Source: Propionispora sp. 2/2-37 (GTDB lineage Bacteria; Bacillota; Negativicutes; Propionisporales; Propionisporaceae). Taken from it: a stretch of DNA of 64,000 nucleotides. Below are positions 8,374-17,770 of this stretch, piece after piece. The notes under the pieces are model-generated. The model saw only the letters and a program-made list of their open reading frames with translations. It did not search any database and was not told the DNA's origin. A program made the translations under genes and the position numbers. Where the stretch lies: contig NZ_CYSP01000019.1 of NCBI RefSeq assembly GCF_001298735.1, forward strand, positions 1-64,000, given 5' to 3'. Each line of letters begins with the position of its first letter. The stretch's first letter is position 1.

Positions 8374-9819
8374 TTATAATGATAACGATTTTCCTGTATC
8401 AGCTTTATGACCGCGGAAACGATCTTCTATTACTTCCAAGGATAGCCCCCTCGTCTCCGGAACAAACAAGTAAACCATAACTACGGAAATAAGATTAATC
8501 GCAGCCAGTGAATAGAATGTCATCCCCAGGCCAACCCCGCTCAAAAGCACGGGGAACGACAGTCCTATGAAAAAGTTTGCAACCCACATACAAAACACAG
8601 AAATGCCTATACCTAAACCACGGATTCTCTGGGGAAAAATTTCGGCAATCATCAGCCAGGTAACGGAAGACACCGAGGCCTGCTGACAAATCAAGAAGCA
8701 AATCGTTAAGGCAAGCACAATATATGGCAAACTGGCTGAACCGGCCAATGTCGTGGCAAAAAAGGCGATTGCGACCAGCGAGGCTATTATGCCCGTTTGT
8801 CCTGCAATTAGCAACGGACGGCGCCCGATCGCCGTAACCAGCCAGATGCCTGTCCAGGTAGCCAAAACCGATATAATTCCATTACCAACATTCCCAATCA
8901 GGGCGGCATCCGTCCCAAACCCCGAATTCATCAGGATCTGGGTTCCATAATACATAATCGCATTGATACCGGTTATTTGCTGGGCAACCGCAAGGCCGAT
9001 ACCCAAAAAGACTATTCTACGAATCCATGGAGTCGCTAAATCTTTAAAGGTTGCCTTTTCCATGTGTGACTCTTTTTTTATATTGTCTTCAATTTCTTTA
9101 ATTTCTATCGCTGCAACTTCTTCCTCTCGCACCATACGCAACACCTGCAAAGCTTCTTCCGCTTTGCCTTTAGACATTAGCCATCTTGGACTTTCGGGCA
9201 TGCGCTTCATGCCCAACCATAACATGATTGCAGGAACTCCGGCCAGAGCAAGCATATAACGCCATACATGTCCGGTCTCCCCCAAACCTACACCCAAAAT
9301 GGCATTGAACAGGAATGCCAAAAACTGACCCGTTACAATCATTAAATCATTTTGGATAATCATACGGCCGCGCCTCTCCGGCGGAGCCATTTCCGCCAAA
9401 TAGGAGGGCACGGTAACGGACGCGCCACCGACAGCCAGCCCAAGCAGAAAGCGGAAACAAATCATAACTGCTGCCGTCGGCGACAGTGTGCAACCAATTG
9501 TGGAAACAAAAAACAATACGGCCAGGAACAGAATGGTGCTACGGCGCCCTCTGCGGTCAGCCATACGTCCACCGATGACAGATCCGAAAGCCGCCCCCAA
9601 TAGCAGCGAACTGACGATCAGGCCTTCGATAAAAGGGGTAAGATTCAATTGATCTTTTTGTGCCATAAACGGCAGAGCACCATTGACAACACCGGTATCA
9701 TACCCAAACAACAATCCGCCAAAAGTCGCGACAACAGTAATGATCGCCAGACATTTCTTGGGTGAATGACCGCTGTCTCTTTCCGGGAAATTATCGGTTA
9801 TCACATTTCGAGTAGCCAT
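8374..9819 (-). CDS. MFS sugar porter (myo-inositol/hexose:H+ symporter family)
   Basis: A twelve-helix proton-coupled sugar importer of about 480 residues. Hallmarks of the sugar-porter family are visible: GYDTGVVNGAL in helix 1, GRMADRRGRR between helices 2 and 3, PESPRWL in the central loop, QQITGINAIMYYG in helix 7 and PETRG near the end. The wording is closest to bacterial inositol permeases of the IolT type. ATG 9819 has GGAGGGG 5 nt upstream; the GTG 39 nt earlier lacks proper spacing. It lies downstream of the dehydrogenase and isomerase genes on the same strand, so it probably imports their substrate. Confidence 0.9.
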   Translation of the reverse strand: MATRNVITDNFPERDSGHSPKKCLAIITVVATFGGLLFGYDTGVVNGALPFMAQKDQLNLTPFIEGLIVSSLLLGAAFGSVIGGRMADRRGRRSTILFLAVLFFVSTIGCTLSPTAAVMICFRFLLGLAVGGASVTVPSYLAEMAPPERRGRMIIQNDLMIVTGQFLAFLFNAILGVGLGETGHVWRYMLALAGVPAIMLWLGMKRMPESPRWLMSKGKAEEALQVLRMVREEEVAAIEIKEIEDNIKKESHMEKATFKDLATPWIRRIVFLGIGLAVAQQITGINAIMYYGTQILMNSGFGTDAALIGNVGNGIISVLATWTGIWLVTAIGRRPLLIAGQTGIIASLVAIAFFATTLAGSASLPYIVLALTICFLICQQASVSSVTWLMIAEIFPQRIRGLGIGISVFCMWVANFFIGLSFPVLLSGVGLGMTFYSLAAINLISVVMVYLFVPETRGLSLEVIEDRFRGHKADTGKSLSL

Positions 9820-10042
9820 TGCTCCCCTCCATTTACCGTTCTTTTTATTGCTGTTCACCTTAACCGTTTTTAATATTTTAGGAATTCAGGATATATCTTG
9901 CTTGTTTACGCTATTCAATTGACGAGCACCGAAACAACGCTTGGCACACTTCCATAATGTCCTTGCCGTATCATCTGTCAATTATTTGCCGACTTTTTCA
10001 TTAGCTTAAGCAACTTCCTCGTTTAATCTTTCCGCCCGAATA

Positions 10043-11221
10043 TTATAAAGAATTATACTCCACCCATGCTGAACCACTATCGGCCGACCGGACGCATGCA
10101 TCCACCCATTTTACTCCCTCTACACCATGATCAATATCGGGATACCAGAAGTCTTTGTCTTTTATCTCCTTCCCCTGGTTAACCGCGTCCATAGCAATGG
10201 CAAACCGCCGGTAAAGATTAGACCATGCCTCAAATAAGCCTTCCGGATGTCCACCACTAATCCGGTCTTCCGCCAAAGCCTCCGGATACAAATATCCACT
10301 GCCCCGTTCCAGGATTCTGACCGGTTCACCGTAGACTTCATAACGTAACTGATTCGGATGTTCATCCCACCATTCGATGCTCGCCAGTGAGCCAATTATA
10401 CGGATCTTTTGTCCATGTACGGAGCCGCAATTAACTGCACTGGCCCACATAGTACCGACCGCACCACTTTCATAGTTCATTAATACATAGGCATTGTCTT
10501 CCAGCGGAGCACGGCTTTTAATAAAACTCTGGCGACTGCACATAAGATTTTTAATTTTCAAATCCGGCAGGATTACTTCCGATAAAAAATACGGATGTGT
10601 TCCTACATCGGCCAGCACATAACTGGGGCCTACGATCTTGGGATTTACCCGCCACTTCGTACTGCTGCTTTGTTCTTCAACCGCCTGCGCATGCCCGCCA
10701 TGGGCAAACTGCATATCCACAATTCTGATTTCTCCCAAATCGCCATTTGCGGCCATTGTTCTTGCCTGTTGAATCAGTTGGTGTCCGGCATAACCATAGG
10801 TGATCCCGACAACCCGGTTCTTTTTCTTCGCCAGTGCCTGCAGCGCAAGCGCTTCTTTTACAGTAAAACACAAGGGTTTTTCACAAACCACATGCAATCC
10901 CGCTTCCAGCGCCGCTTTACATATCGTATAGTGCATGGCATTCGGTGTTGCAATCGATACCGCCTCGACACCATCCTTTCGCTTTGCTTCTTCGGCGAAT
11001 AAAGTGACATAGTCCGGATAACAACGTTCCGAAGAAAGACCGATTTGGATGCCGAAATCCTTTCCACTCTCCGGATCGATATCAAAAGCACCTGCAACTA
11101 ACTGAAAGCTTTGATCACGCAACGCCGCACTGCGATGGATATAGCCGATCATACTGCCTCTGCCGCCACCAATCATGGCCCAGCGGATAGGACGGCCGAT
11201 TCTTTTTTCCCCATTAATCAT
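10043..11221 (-). CDS. Gfo/Idh/MocA-family NAD(P)-dependent sugar dehydrogenase
   Basis: 392 residues with an N-terminal Rossmann fold (MIGGGRGSMIG dinucleotide motif at about 17-27) and the conserved EKPLC motif of the family near residue 118. The C-terminal part is the mixed beta-sheet substrate domain. Relatives oxidise inositols or hexose derivatives. A start ATG with AGGGAG 9 nt upstream is clear. It is 25 nt from the TIM-barrel isomerase gene, so the two are co-transcribed; inosose-type chemistry is a reasonable guess but is not proven by the motifs. Confidence 0.88.
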   Translation of the reverse strand: MINGEKRIGRPIRWAMIGGGRGSMIGYIHRSAALRDQSFQLVAGAFDIDPESGKDFGIQIGLSSERCYPDYVTLFAEEAKRKDGVEAVSIATPNAMHYTICKAALEAGLHVVCEKPLCFTVKEALALQALAKKKNRVVGITYGYAGHQLIQQARTMAANGDLGEIRIVDMQFAHGGHAQAVEEQSSSTKWRVNPKIVGPSYVLADVGTHPYFLSEVILPDLKIKNLMCSRQSFIKSRAPLEDNAYVLMNYESGAVGTMWASAVNCGSVHGQKIRIIGSLASIEWWDEHPNQLRYEVYGEPVRILERGSGYLYPEALAEDRISGGHPEGLFEAWSNLYRRFAIAMDAVNQGKEIKDKDFWYPDIDHGVEGVKWVDACVRSADSGSAWVEYNSL

Positions 11222-11246
11222 TGCTGAAAACTCCCTTTTATATATT

Positions 11247-12170
11247 TTAAAAACCTATGCTACGCAAATATTGCAGACTTTTAGTCACATCCTGCAGACT
11301 TGTATCCGAATTACGGGGATCACGCTCCTGCTCAATCGTAATATATCCCTGATAATCAATTGCCTTTAGCAGCTTATAAATCTCCGGATAATCAATAACT
11401 CCCTGGCCAATCGGGCACATCACACCTTGGGCACAGGCATCAAAAAATTTAATTTGCTCATTCATGACCCGGCGATAGACTTTGTCGTTTATATCTTTAA
11501 AATGGATATAGTCCAAACGGTCCGCATGATCCCGCAGCCATTGTAAAGGCTCCATTTTAGAGTAATACAGATGCCCTGTATCAAGGCAAAGGCCTGCCAG
11601 TTCGTACGGAATATCTTTTAGAATTTTCCGAATTTCATCAGCAAATTCAATGTACCCGCCTGCATGTGGATGAATCACAGCCCGTACACCGTAATGTTCA
11701 TGCGCAATTTGGGCCGCTGCTTTAATATGCCGGATGAACACCGCCCATTCCTCAGCATGTAAACGTGGCGCTCTTTCCGGATGTCCGGCAGTGTAATCCC
11801 GCTCTTCATGCCCCCAGTCAATTAACACCAAGTAAGGTGTAGGAAAATGCTGCCCGGCCTCCGGCAGAAATTGGGGTAAATTGGTTAGCAAGGAGCATAT
11901 ATCATGCACCTGCCTGATTATATTTTCATAATTGTTTTCTGAAAGCAGGTCATCAAATATGGTTCCGGCAACAATGGTTAACCCGTGTTCTCTTAACGCT
12001 TTTCCCACAATATTGATGTCCAGCGGAATATATCCATACGGACCTAACTCCAGCCCTTTATATCCGGCTTGCGCAGCTTCGTCCATTACCCGTTCCCAGG
12101 AGGGAAGATAGGGATTTTTAGGGTTATCTACACCCCAGCAGCAAGGAGCACCGCTAATTTTAATAGTCAT
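11247..12170 (-). CDS. TIM-barrel sugar isomerase/epimerase (IolE/MocC-like)
   Basis: 307 residues of the xylose-isomerase-like TIM-barrel family. The sequence shows GYKGLELGPYG near the start, VIHPHAGGYIEF in the middle, CLDTGHLYYS and YIHFKDI with metal-binding His/Asp/Glu residues, and YITIEQERDP at the end. IolE-type enzymes dehydrate 2-keto-inositol; others epimerise ketoses. A textbook GGAGGTGAT site precedes the ATG. It is the promoter-proximal gene of the dehydrogenase/porter cluster. Confidence 0.85.
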   Translation of the reverse strand: MTIKISGAPCCWGVDNPKNPYLPSWERVMDEAAQAGYKGLELGPYGYIPLDINIVGKALREHGLTIVAGTIFDDLLSENNYENIIRQVHDICSLLTNLPQFLPEAGQHFPTPYLVLIDWGHEERDYTAGHPERAPRLHAEEWAVFIRHIKAAAQIAHEHYGVRAVIHPHAGGYIEFADEIRKILKDIPYELAGLCLDTGHLYYSKMEPLQWLRDHADRLDYIHFKDINDKVYRRVMNEQIKFFDACAQGVMCPIGQGVIDYPEIYKLLKAIDYQGYITIEQERDPRNSDTSLQDVTKSLQYLRSIGF

Positions 12171-12507
12171 AATATCACCTCCTCTCTCAAAACCCCATAG
12201 AATTATTGATTATATTTTTATAATATTTTGGAAATTTTGTGATTAAATTATAGCAATGTATTGATGTCCGTTACATCAACAGTCTTGCTTTTAATCATGC
12301 TTTGCCCAGGCTAAATTCTTGAATTTTTAGATTTATTTATAATTTTTCTATACTTTTTTGTTTTTTATATACTTATGGGCCCTAACGGCCGGTATCGGTC
12401 AATCCGGTTAGCTCTCCTCTTCCTATCCGGAGCAGAACTGGGTCCCTGCAACAGCAAGGGCCAAATGGATAGTTTCCATTTGGCCCTTGCTGCAAGCACA
12501 TTGATTT
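12171..12507. other. Intergenic region between the isomerase promoter and the mannitol operon end
   Basis: Holds the isomerase promoter region (AT-rich 12180-12375), a small GC-rich palindromic patch GGGCCCTAACGGCCGG near 12375, and the long hairpin listed separately. No ORF with a ribosome-binding site was found. Confidence 0.4.
12452..12492 (-). terminator. Long hairpin downstream of mtlD
   Basis: 18-bp perfect arms (CAGCAAGGGCCAAATGGA and complement, 5-nt loop) just past the mtlD stop. There is no T tail, so it is either a Rho-assisted terminator or an mRNA 3' stabiliser. Confidence 0.65.
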
Positions 12508-13674
12508 TCACCGGCTGCCAGTGCACCTCTCCTGTAAATAAGACAATTTTTCTTTAACTAATTGAATTAATATATGCCCCTTAGGCAAATTAGCATATTT
12601 CACCAGCAACGATTCAATGCCATACTTTTTTATGCCATTTTGTAACTGCACCGCTTCATCATCTGCCGGATCATCGTACAAAAGCGCAGCCGCTATCCCT
12701 ATGGCCAGATTGTTCACCGGTAAGAATCTTGCAGCAAGCTGCTTGGCAGGACCTAACAAACGTTCATTCTCCCCCAATTTACGAAGGGGATTTCTGGCCA
12801 CCCTGGTGACTTGATCCGCCAGTAAGGGATTGGAAAAACGCTGAATAACTTTTTCACTATATTGTTGTTGCTCTTCCAGTGAAAAGCCATGCTTTTCTTT
12901 TAGTAAAACTGCAATTTCATGTAATGAATTTTTTACAGTTTCTAAAATGAAAGCATCCTGTAACGCCATTTGGATTGTTCCATATTTGTATAAATACCCC
13001 AAATAAGCTGTAATGGCATGAGCGCAATTCACCAAGAACAGCTTTCTCTCTATATACGGATATAATTCTTTTACATAGGTAACAGCCTTAAATGGCTTGC
13101 TATTGCCGGTAAGTTCACTCTCATTGACTATCATTTCATAAAAACGTTCCACATGTGCAGTTGTTACCGGTCCGCTTTTTATGCTCAGCGCCATACGGTC
13201 AATCGCCACGTTTGGAAATCCTACCACTCCCTCCATCGCTTGTTTTTCTTCTTCCGTTAAATGCGCATATACCTCTTTTTTTAACAAGGAACTTGCATTG
13301 ATGGCGTTTTCACAGGCAATGACCTGTAAAGGTTCTTTGCAGACTTTGATCCGTTTTAATAGCCCTTCGGACAGAACACCGGAAATTCTCTCCAGCATCT
13401 GCACGCAAACAGCGGTTGTCACAATATCTGCAGTCACTATTTTATCTATGATTTCTTGTTCTTGTTTCACACTATGCAATGCGGAAACATGATCAATCAT
13501 TTCTGTACTATTTTGTTCGTCGATAAAAACTACTTCATACCTTTTTTCGGCATTTATGCGGTCAACGATATCTTCGTTTATATCCACAAAGCAAACCTGG
13601 TAGCCCGAATGATGCAGCAAACTTCCAATAAAACCCCGTCCGATATTACCTGCTCCGAAATGAACTGCGTTCAT
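12508..13674 (-). CDS. mtlD: Mannitol-1-phosphate 5-dehydrogenase
   Basis: About 388 residues. It oxidises mannitol 1-phosphate to fructose 6-phosphate with NAD+. The N-terminal Rossmann motif HFGAGNIGRGFIG, the ENAINAS segment, GFPNVAIDRM and LFLVNCAHA are typical of MtlD. ATG 13674 is preferred because GGAGG lies 7 nt upstream; the ATG two codons earlier is too close. It is the last gene of the PTS operon, following the hexuloisomerase gene. Confidence 0.93.
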   Translation of the reverse strand: MNAVHFGAGNIGRGFIGSLLHHSGYQVCFVDINEDIVDRINAEKRYEVVFIDEQNSTEMIDHVSALHSVKQEQEIIDKIVTADIVTTAVCVQMLERISGVLSEGLLKRIKVCKEPLQVIACENAINASSLLKKEVYAHLTEEEKQAMEGVVGFPNVAIDRMALSIKSGPVTTAHVERFYEMIVNESELTGNSKPFKAVTYVKELYPYIERKLFLVNCAHAITAYLGYLYKYGTIQMALQDAFILETVKNSLHEIAVLLKEKHGFSLEEQQQYSEKVIQRFSNPLLADQVTRVARNPLRKLGENERLLGPAKQLAARFLPVNNLAIGIAAALLYDDPADDEAVQLQNGIKKYGIESLLVKYANLPKGHILIQLVKEKLSYLQERCTGSR

Positions 13675-13716
13675 CGCCATACCTCCTCCCGGAAACCAGC
13701 CAATCTTAGCTTTACA

Positions 13717-14274
13717 TTATTCCAAATTGGCATGAAACTTCCATAAGCTCTTTAATTGAATTTTTTCTTTTTCCACAATCATCTTGGCAATGGTATCACC
13801 CAAAAGCAATAAACTCTGTTCAAACAAACTGGACATGGGTTGCTCCGATTGGATTTCATCTGCCAGGTACAGTTTGGTTTGTACCGGTATCCTTACCATT
13901 ACATCCGTTATTGGGGCCAAACTGCTATGCGGATTGGAGCCAAGGTGTATGATTTTCCCGCCTATTTGTTTTGCTTTTTGGGCTATGGCCACCGGTATCA
14001 GGGATTCCCCGCTTCCAGACGCAACAATTAATATGTCTTTGTCGGTCATGGCCGGTTCTGTAATTTGTCCAACAATAACGGAATAGACCCCTAAATGGGA
14101 AAGCCGTTTGGCAAAGGCCTCTATCGCCAGTTTGACCCGCCCAACGCCAATAAAAAATACTTTTTCAGCTTGCAGAATAAGTTCAATACATTGTTTTACA
14201 TCTTCTTCCCGGACCTTTTCCAGCGCAATATTGCATTCCGATAAAATAGATTGATAGGTTTGTCTATAGTTCAT
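13717..14274 (-). CDS. SIS-domain 6-phospho-3-hexuloisomerase-like protein
   Basis: 185 residues, the usual size of 6-phospho-3-hexuloisomerase (HxlB/PHI), which interconverts arabino-3-hexulose 6-phosphate and fructose 6-phosphate. The SIS fold shows FFIGVGRVKLAIEAFAKRL, VASGSGESL and the characteristic SEQPMSSLFEQSLLL. Start ATG 14274 has GAGAGG 9 nt upstream and overlaps the end of the epimerase gene by 11 nt. Its place inside a mannitol PTS operon is unusual and suggests the operon handles a second hexitol or hexulose phosphate. Confidence 0.82.
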   Translation of the reverse strand: MNYRQTYQSILSECNIALEKVREEDVKQCIELILQAEKVFFIGVGRVKLAIEAFAKRLSHLGVYSVIVGQITEPAMTDKDILIVASGSGESLIPVAIAQKAKQIGGKIIHLGSNPHSSLAPITDVMVRIPVQTKLYLADEIQSEQPMSSLFEQSLLLLGDTIAKMIVEKEKIQLKSLWKFHANLE

Positions 14275-15013
14275 GTTTCCCATCCTCTCTATGATTTCTA
14301 GCTTCCAAACCAAGTTGAATTTCTTTATTCATTTGCACGAAATTATCCTGTAGGGAAGCTCCCTTCCTGAAAAAGCTGGTACTTCCTGCAACTAAACAAT
14401 CGGCTCCCGCCGCCACAACTTCGGCTATCACTTCCATAGAAACCCGGCCGTCTACCACAATCCGGGTATGCAGTCCTCTGCTTTCAATATACTTTTTACA
14501 TTCTGTAATCTTCTTCAGTGCATAAGGCACCATCGCCTCCCCTTTATGGCCTGCATAGCCTGGGCTGATCAGCATGAGCAAGACATAGTCGCAATGTTCC
14601 AGGACATAATCCATCACCTGCAGGGGAGTTGCCGGATTTAAGGCGATACCGGCCTTACTGCCTGCCGCTTTAATTAATTGCAGCATTCTCTCCACATGGA
14701 AGGCTGATTCATAATGAAAGGTAATGCTCTGCACTCCGATCTTCGTTAGTTCTTTAATAAAAAATTCGTTATCTTCGGCCATGATGTGAACATCAAAGTC
14801 CAGGCTGGATTTATTTCGCAATTGTTCAATGACAGTTAGACCCAACGGCATACTTGGACTAAAATGTCCGTCAATCAAGTCCACATGCAAAGAATGAATT
14901 CCCGTTTCTTCTAGCTTTCTTATATCATCCAATAGATTACAGAAGTCGGCACAAATAACAGAGGGTGAAATTATGACTTCACTGCCTCTCATTGGTAAAT
15001 GATTGCTTCCCAT
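14264..15013 (-). CDS. Ribulose-phosphate 3-epimerase family protein (possible hexulose-phosphate epimerase)
   Basis: 249 residues with the RPE TIM barrel: ISPSVICADF at the start, HVDLIDGHFSPSMPLG (metal and catalytic residues), FDVHIMAED, and VVDGRVSMEV. The phosphate loop normally written NPGFGGQ reads SPGYAGH, which is closer to hexulose-6-phosphate epimerases such as AlsE than to housekeeping Rpe (inference). GGAGG stands 8 nt before the ATG. It overlaps the following isomerase gene, so the pair is translationally coupled. Confidence 0.82.
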   Translation of the reverse strand: MGSNHLPMRGSEVIISPSVICADFCNLLDDIRKLEETGIHSLHVDLIDGHFSPSMPLGLTVIEQLRNKSSLDFDVHIMAEDNEFFIKELTKIGVQSITFHYESAFHVERMLQLIKAAGSKAGIALNPATPLQVMDYVLEHCDYVLLMLISPGYAGHKGEAMVPYALKKITECKKYIESRGLHTRIVVDGRVSMEVIAEVVAAGADCLVAGSTSFFRKGASLQDNFVQMNKEIQLGLEARNHREDGKHEL

Positions 15014-15047
15014 TTACTTTTCCTCCATAGCAATAGCTGCATCCGCG

Positions 15048-15485
15048 CTAATCGTTTATTTTTAGCAATATCTCATATACTTCCTTAATCTGATTTGATT
15101 GTACCAATCGCTCGACCGTGCTTGCATCCTGAATCGTCAGGGCAATCTTGGAGAGTATCGACAAATGTTCCTCACCTACTCCGGCAATCCCGATAATCAA
15201 ATAGGCTGTCTCTTCCCCGTATTCAATTCCATCCTTATATTGCATAACAACAATCCCGGATTTGAGAATATCCTGTTTGGAACCGTTTGTTCCATGCGGA
15301 ATCGCAACTCCGTTACCGATATAGGTATTACAAACCTTTTCCCGTTCCAGCATTCCCTTAATATAACTGTCCTTAACATAACCCCTCTCAGCCAGCATCC
15401 TTCCCGCAGCAATAACAGCCTCTTCTTTCGATTTCTTATCCAGATTAATTGCAATATTCTCTGGTAATAAAATGGTTTGTTGCAT
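15048..15485 (-). CDS. mtlF: Mannitol PTS EIIA component
   Basis: 145 residues, a free-standing EIIA of the mannitol/fructose family. The phosphorylated His is His64 in GVAIPHGT. It receives phosphate from HPr and passes it to the EIIB domain of MtlA. GGGGGA lies 6 nt before the ATG. The gene follows mtlR after 15 nt. Confidence 0.93.
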   Translation of the reverse strand: MQQTILLPENIAINLDKKSKEEAVIAAGRMLAERGYVKDSYIKGMLEREKVCNTYIGNGVAIPHGTNGSKQDILKSGIVVMQYKDGIEYGEETAYLIIGIAGVGEEHLSILSKIALTIQDASTVERLVQSNQIKEVYEILLKIND

Positions 15486-15500
15486 ACAGATTCCCCCAGA

Positions 15501-17588
15501 CTAAGATATAAAATTTACAAGCACATCGCTCAGATGTTTCAGGACAGCTTCTTTCGTACCTTTACAAACTTCCTGTAAAAAATTCTTATTAACTATCAAC
15601 CCTTTGCTGATTGCGCTCAACATCTCCACTATTCTGTCATCCGCATCATCCGGCATAAGAATTACAAAAGCCGTACTAATGGCGGACTGTACATCCCCGG
15701 AAACGGCTTCAATAGGTGAAAGCAGCCGGATTACCCCAATTTTCAGGCAATCTTTTATTTTACAATGAAATAGTACCAAACCACCCTCATCAATTACCGT
15801 ACTGCCATATTCCTCTCGTTTCAGCAGCCTTTTCAGAATCAACTCCCGGTAAGATTCCTCCGCCGCCATATTTTTCGCTATATATTCAATCAATGTCAGT
15901 TTGGTTCTGGCAGAAACCCGGGTTTCAAAGTAAAAATCATCAATAAGGTTATGAATCAATTTCAGATAATACAAGGTATCTTCCGTATTAAAATCTTTTT
16001 TGCTAATCTGTGCATCCATTTTTGTATTAGCCGCTCTCTTGGTAATTGACAAAATATTTTTCTTTTCCGTAATTTCATTAATTTTTTTGTACAATCTCAT
16101 TTTGTCTTCTTCACGCACCAAAGGATGCACTACAAGCGACGGTATAATAAACGTTTCCATGTTAACTGAAGAAATAATCAGGTCAATACCTTGCCCGGAA
16201 AGTTCGACTTCGTTAACGGCTTTGCTGGATATGGTTGCAACAATTTCAATGTTCTTAACCTGCCGCTTTATTTTTTCCACCAGTATTTTCGATGTGCCAA
16301 TACCGCTCATACAAATTACGATAGCTTTAATCGATTTTGCATGGTTCTCCAACGCCACCAGAGACGCCGCAAAATGGATGGTTATATAGCCAATCTCTTC
16401 ATCATTAATTTCTTTACCAATGACCGATTTTAAAAATGAAACATTCTTTTTGACAACCGCAAAAATTTGTCCGTACTCATCTTTAATCGATTCCAAAAAG
16501 TTGTTTGCCACTCTGACATTCATACTGACTCTGACAATTAAAAGTTTTAAGTGATCAACCAGACGGTTCATTAAATCATTGTCGTAATCCAGTTTAACCT
16601 GCAAATCCCGCTGGATATTGAATATAATTGTATGCGCAACAGCAAGCAAATCATCATCATTCATCACCTGCTCAGCGGTGCTCCCCTGTCTGATTCTTGC
16701 TGTTACAAAATGAATGAGAATCATATATATTTCGCTCTCATTTAAAGAAAACTGATAGTACTTTTCAATTATCCTTAGCAGCATTATAATAAAATCATAT
16801 TGCACAAAACCTTTGGCTGCTTTTAATTTCGTCTCATCTATGCGGATCTTTCGATCTTTTCTTTGTACCATCAGGCTTAATAATAAAATCAGCTTGAAAT
16901 AAGATTCATCAACCAGCGTTTCTTTTATATGACTGTCATAGTTATCTACGATTTTCTTGATATTTTCAACGATGCTGCGGTCGACACTTTCCGATAGCTT
17001 TACTTTTGTAAATCGTGATAACTCTTCTTTAAAAAATTCCGGACTCATAAATTCGATAAAACTATAATGGATATTTTTAGTATCAATATAGCTGATTAAT
17101 AAATTGGCAATGCCCTCCCGGACCAGGCTTTCCTCTCCTTCGACAAGCAATCCATTGCCGCGGCACCGGATAAGTTTTAACCCGTTTTGTGAAAGCCATT
17201 TTTCCACTTCTTCCAGATCTCTGCCGACTGTCCCTAATGATACCTTGAGAATCGATGAAAAATAATAGGATTTTACCGCTTCTTTCATGGCAAGCAGTTC
17301 AGAAATGATGACGATTTTCCGCTCTGCGGATGATAGATACCCGCTGTCGCTTTTATTGATAATCCGCTTCAACTTTAGTCTTTCTTCATCTATTACCAGC
17401 AAACGGATACCCTCGCCACGTTTGATTTCGAATTTTATATGATTATCCTTACAATAAGACTCAAGATATTTTATGTTTCTGGCTACAGTACGAATGCTTA
17501 TATCCAGCTTGTTTGAAATATAGCTGTACGTAACATAATCATTTTCGTGCATTAACAACTCTAAAATGGCAACTGCCTGCTTATCCAT
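15501..17588 (-). CDS. mtlR: PRD-containing transcriptional activator of the mannitol operon
   Basis: 695 residues in the order helix-turn-helix (about 1-70), second winged helix (about 85-165), two PTS regulation domains (about 190-420), EIIB-like domain (AIVICMSGIGTSKILVEKI, Cys near 434) and a C-terminal EIIA-like domain with His in LVLFHCKI. This is the MtlR layout, whose activity is set by phosphorylation from HPr and EIIB. AAGGAG precedes the ATG. It lies between mtlA and mtlF in the same transcription unit, separated from mtlA by a hairpin. Confidence 0.9.
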   Translation of the reverse strand: MDKQAVAILELLMHENDYVTYSYISNKLDISIRTVARNIKYLESYCKDNHIKFEIKRGEGIRLLVIDEERLKLKRIINKSDSGYLSSAERKIVIISELLAMKEAVKSYYFSSILKVSLGTVGRDLEEVEKWLSQNGLKLIRCRGNGLLVEGEESLVREGIANLLISYIDTKNIHYSFIEFMSPEFFKEELSRFTKVKLSESVDRSIVENIKKIVDNYDSHIKETLVDESYFKLILLLSLMVQRKDRKIRIDETKLKAAKGFVQYDFIIMLLRIIEKYYQFSLNESEIYMILIHFVTARIRQGSTAEQVMNDDDLLAVAHTIIFNIQRDLQVKLDYDNDLMNRLVDHLKLLIVRVSMNVRVANNFLESIKDEYGQIFAVVKKNVSFLKSVIGKEINDEEIGYITIHFAASLVALENHAKSIKAIVICMSGIGTSKILVEKIKRQVKNIEIVATISSKAVNEVELSGQGIDLIISSVNMETFIIPSLVVHPLVREEDKMRLYKKINEITEKKNILSITKRAANTKMDAQISKKDFNTEDTLYYLKLIHNLIDDFYFETRVSARTKLTLIEYIAKNMAAEESYRELILKRLLKREEYGSTVIDEGGLVLFHCKIKDCLKIGVIRLLSPIEAVSGDVQSAISTAFVILMPDDADDRIVEMLSAISKGLIVNKNFLQEVCKGTKEAVLKHLSDVLVNFIS

Positions 17589-17662
17589 AACACTTCACTC
17601 CTTCCAATTTCAGGCAAGGAGAATTGCTTTCATTGCAAAATGTACATTCCATCGTTGTTTTT

Positions 17663-17712
17663 GAACAGCGGTTTATCTGGCAGCAGAATTCCATCTTGAT
17701 AAACCGCTGTTC
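17663..17712 (-). repeat. Intercistronic hairpin between mtlA and mtlR
   Basis: 15-bp perfect arms GAACAGCGGTTTATC / GATAAACCGCTGTTC around a 20-nt loop, without a T tail. It may attenuate read-through or stabilise the mtlA message so that the transporter is made in excess over the regulator. Confidence 0.65.
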
Positions 17713-17770
17713 ATTACCCGGCTTATACAGCCAAGAGGGCTCCAACCCCAATTGGTTGTATATGCCTTTT

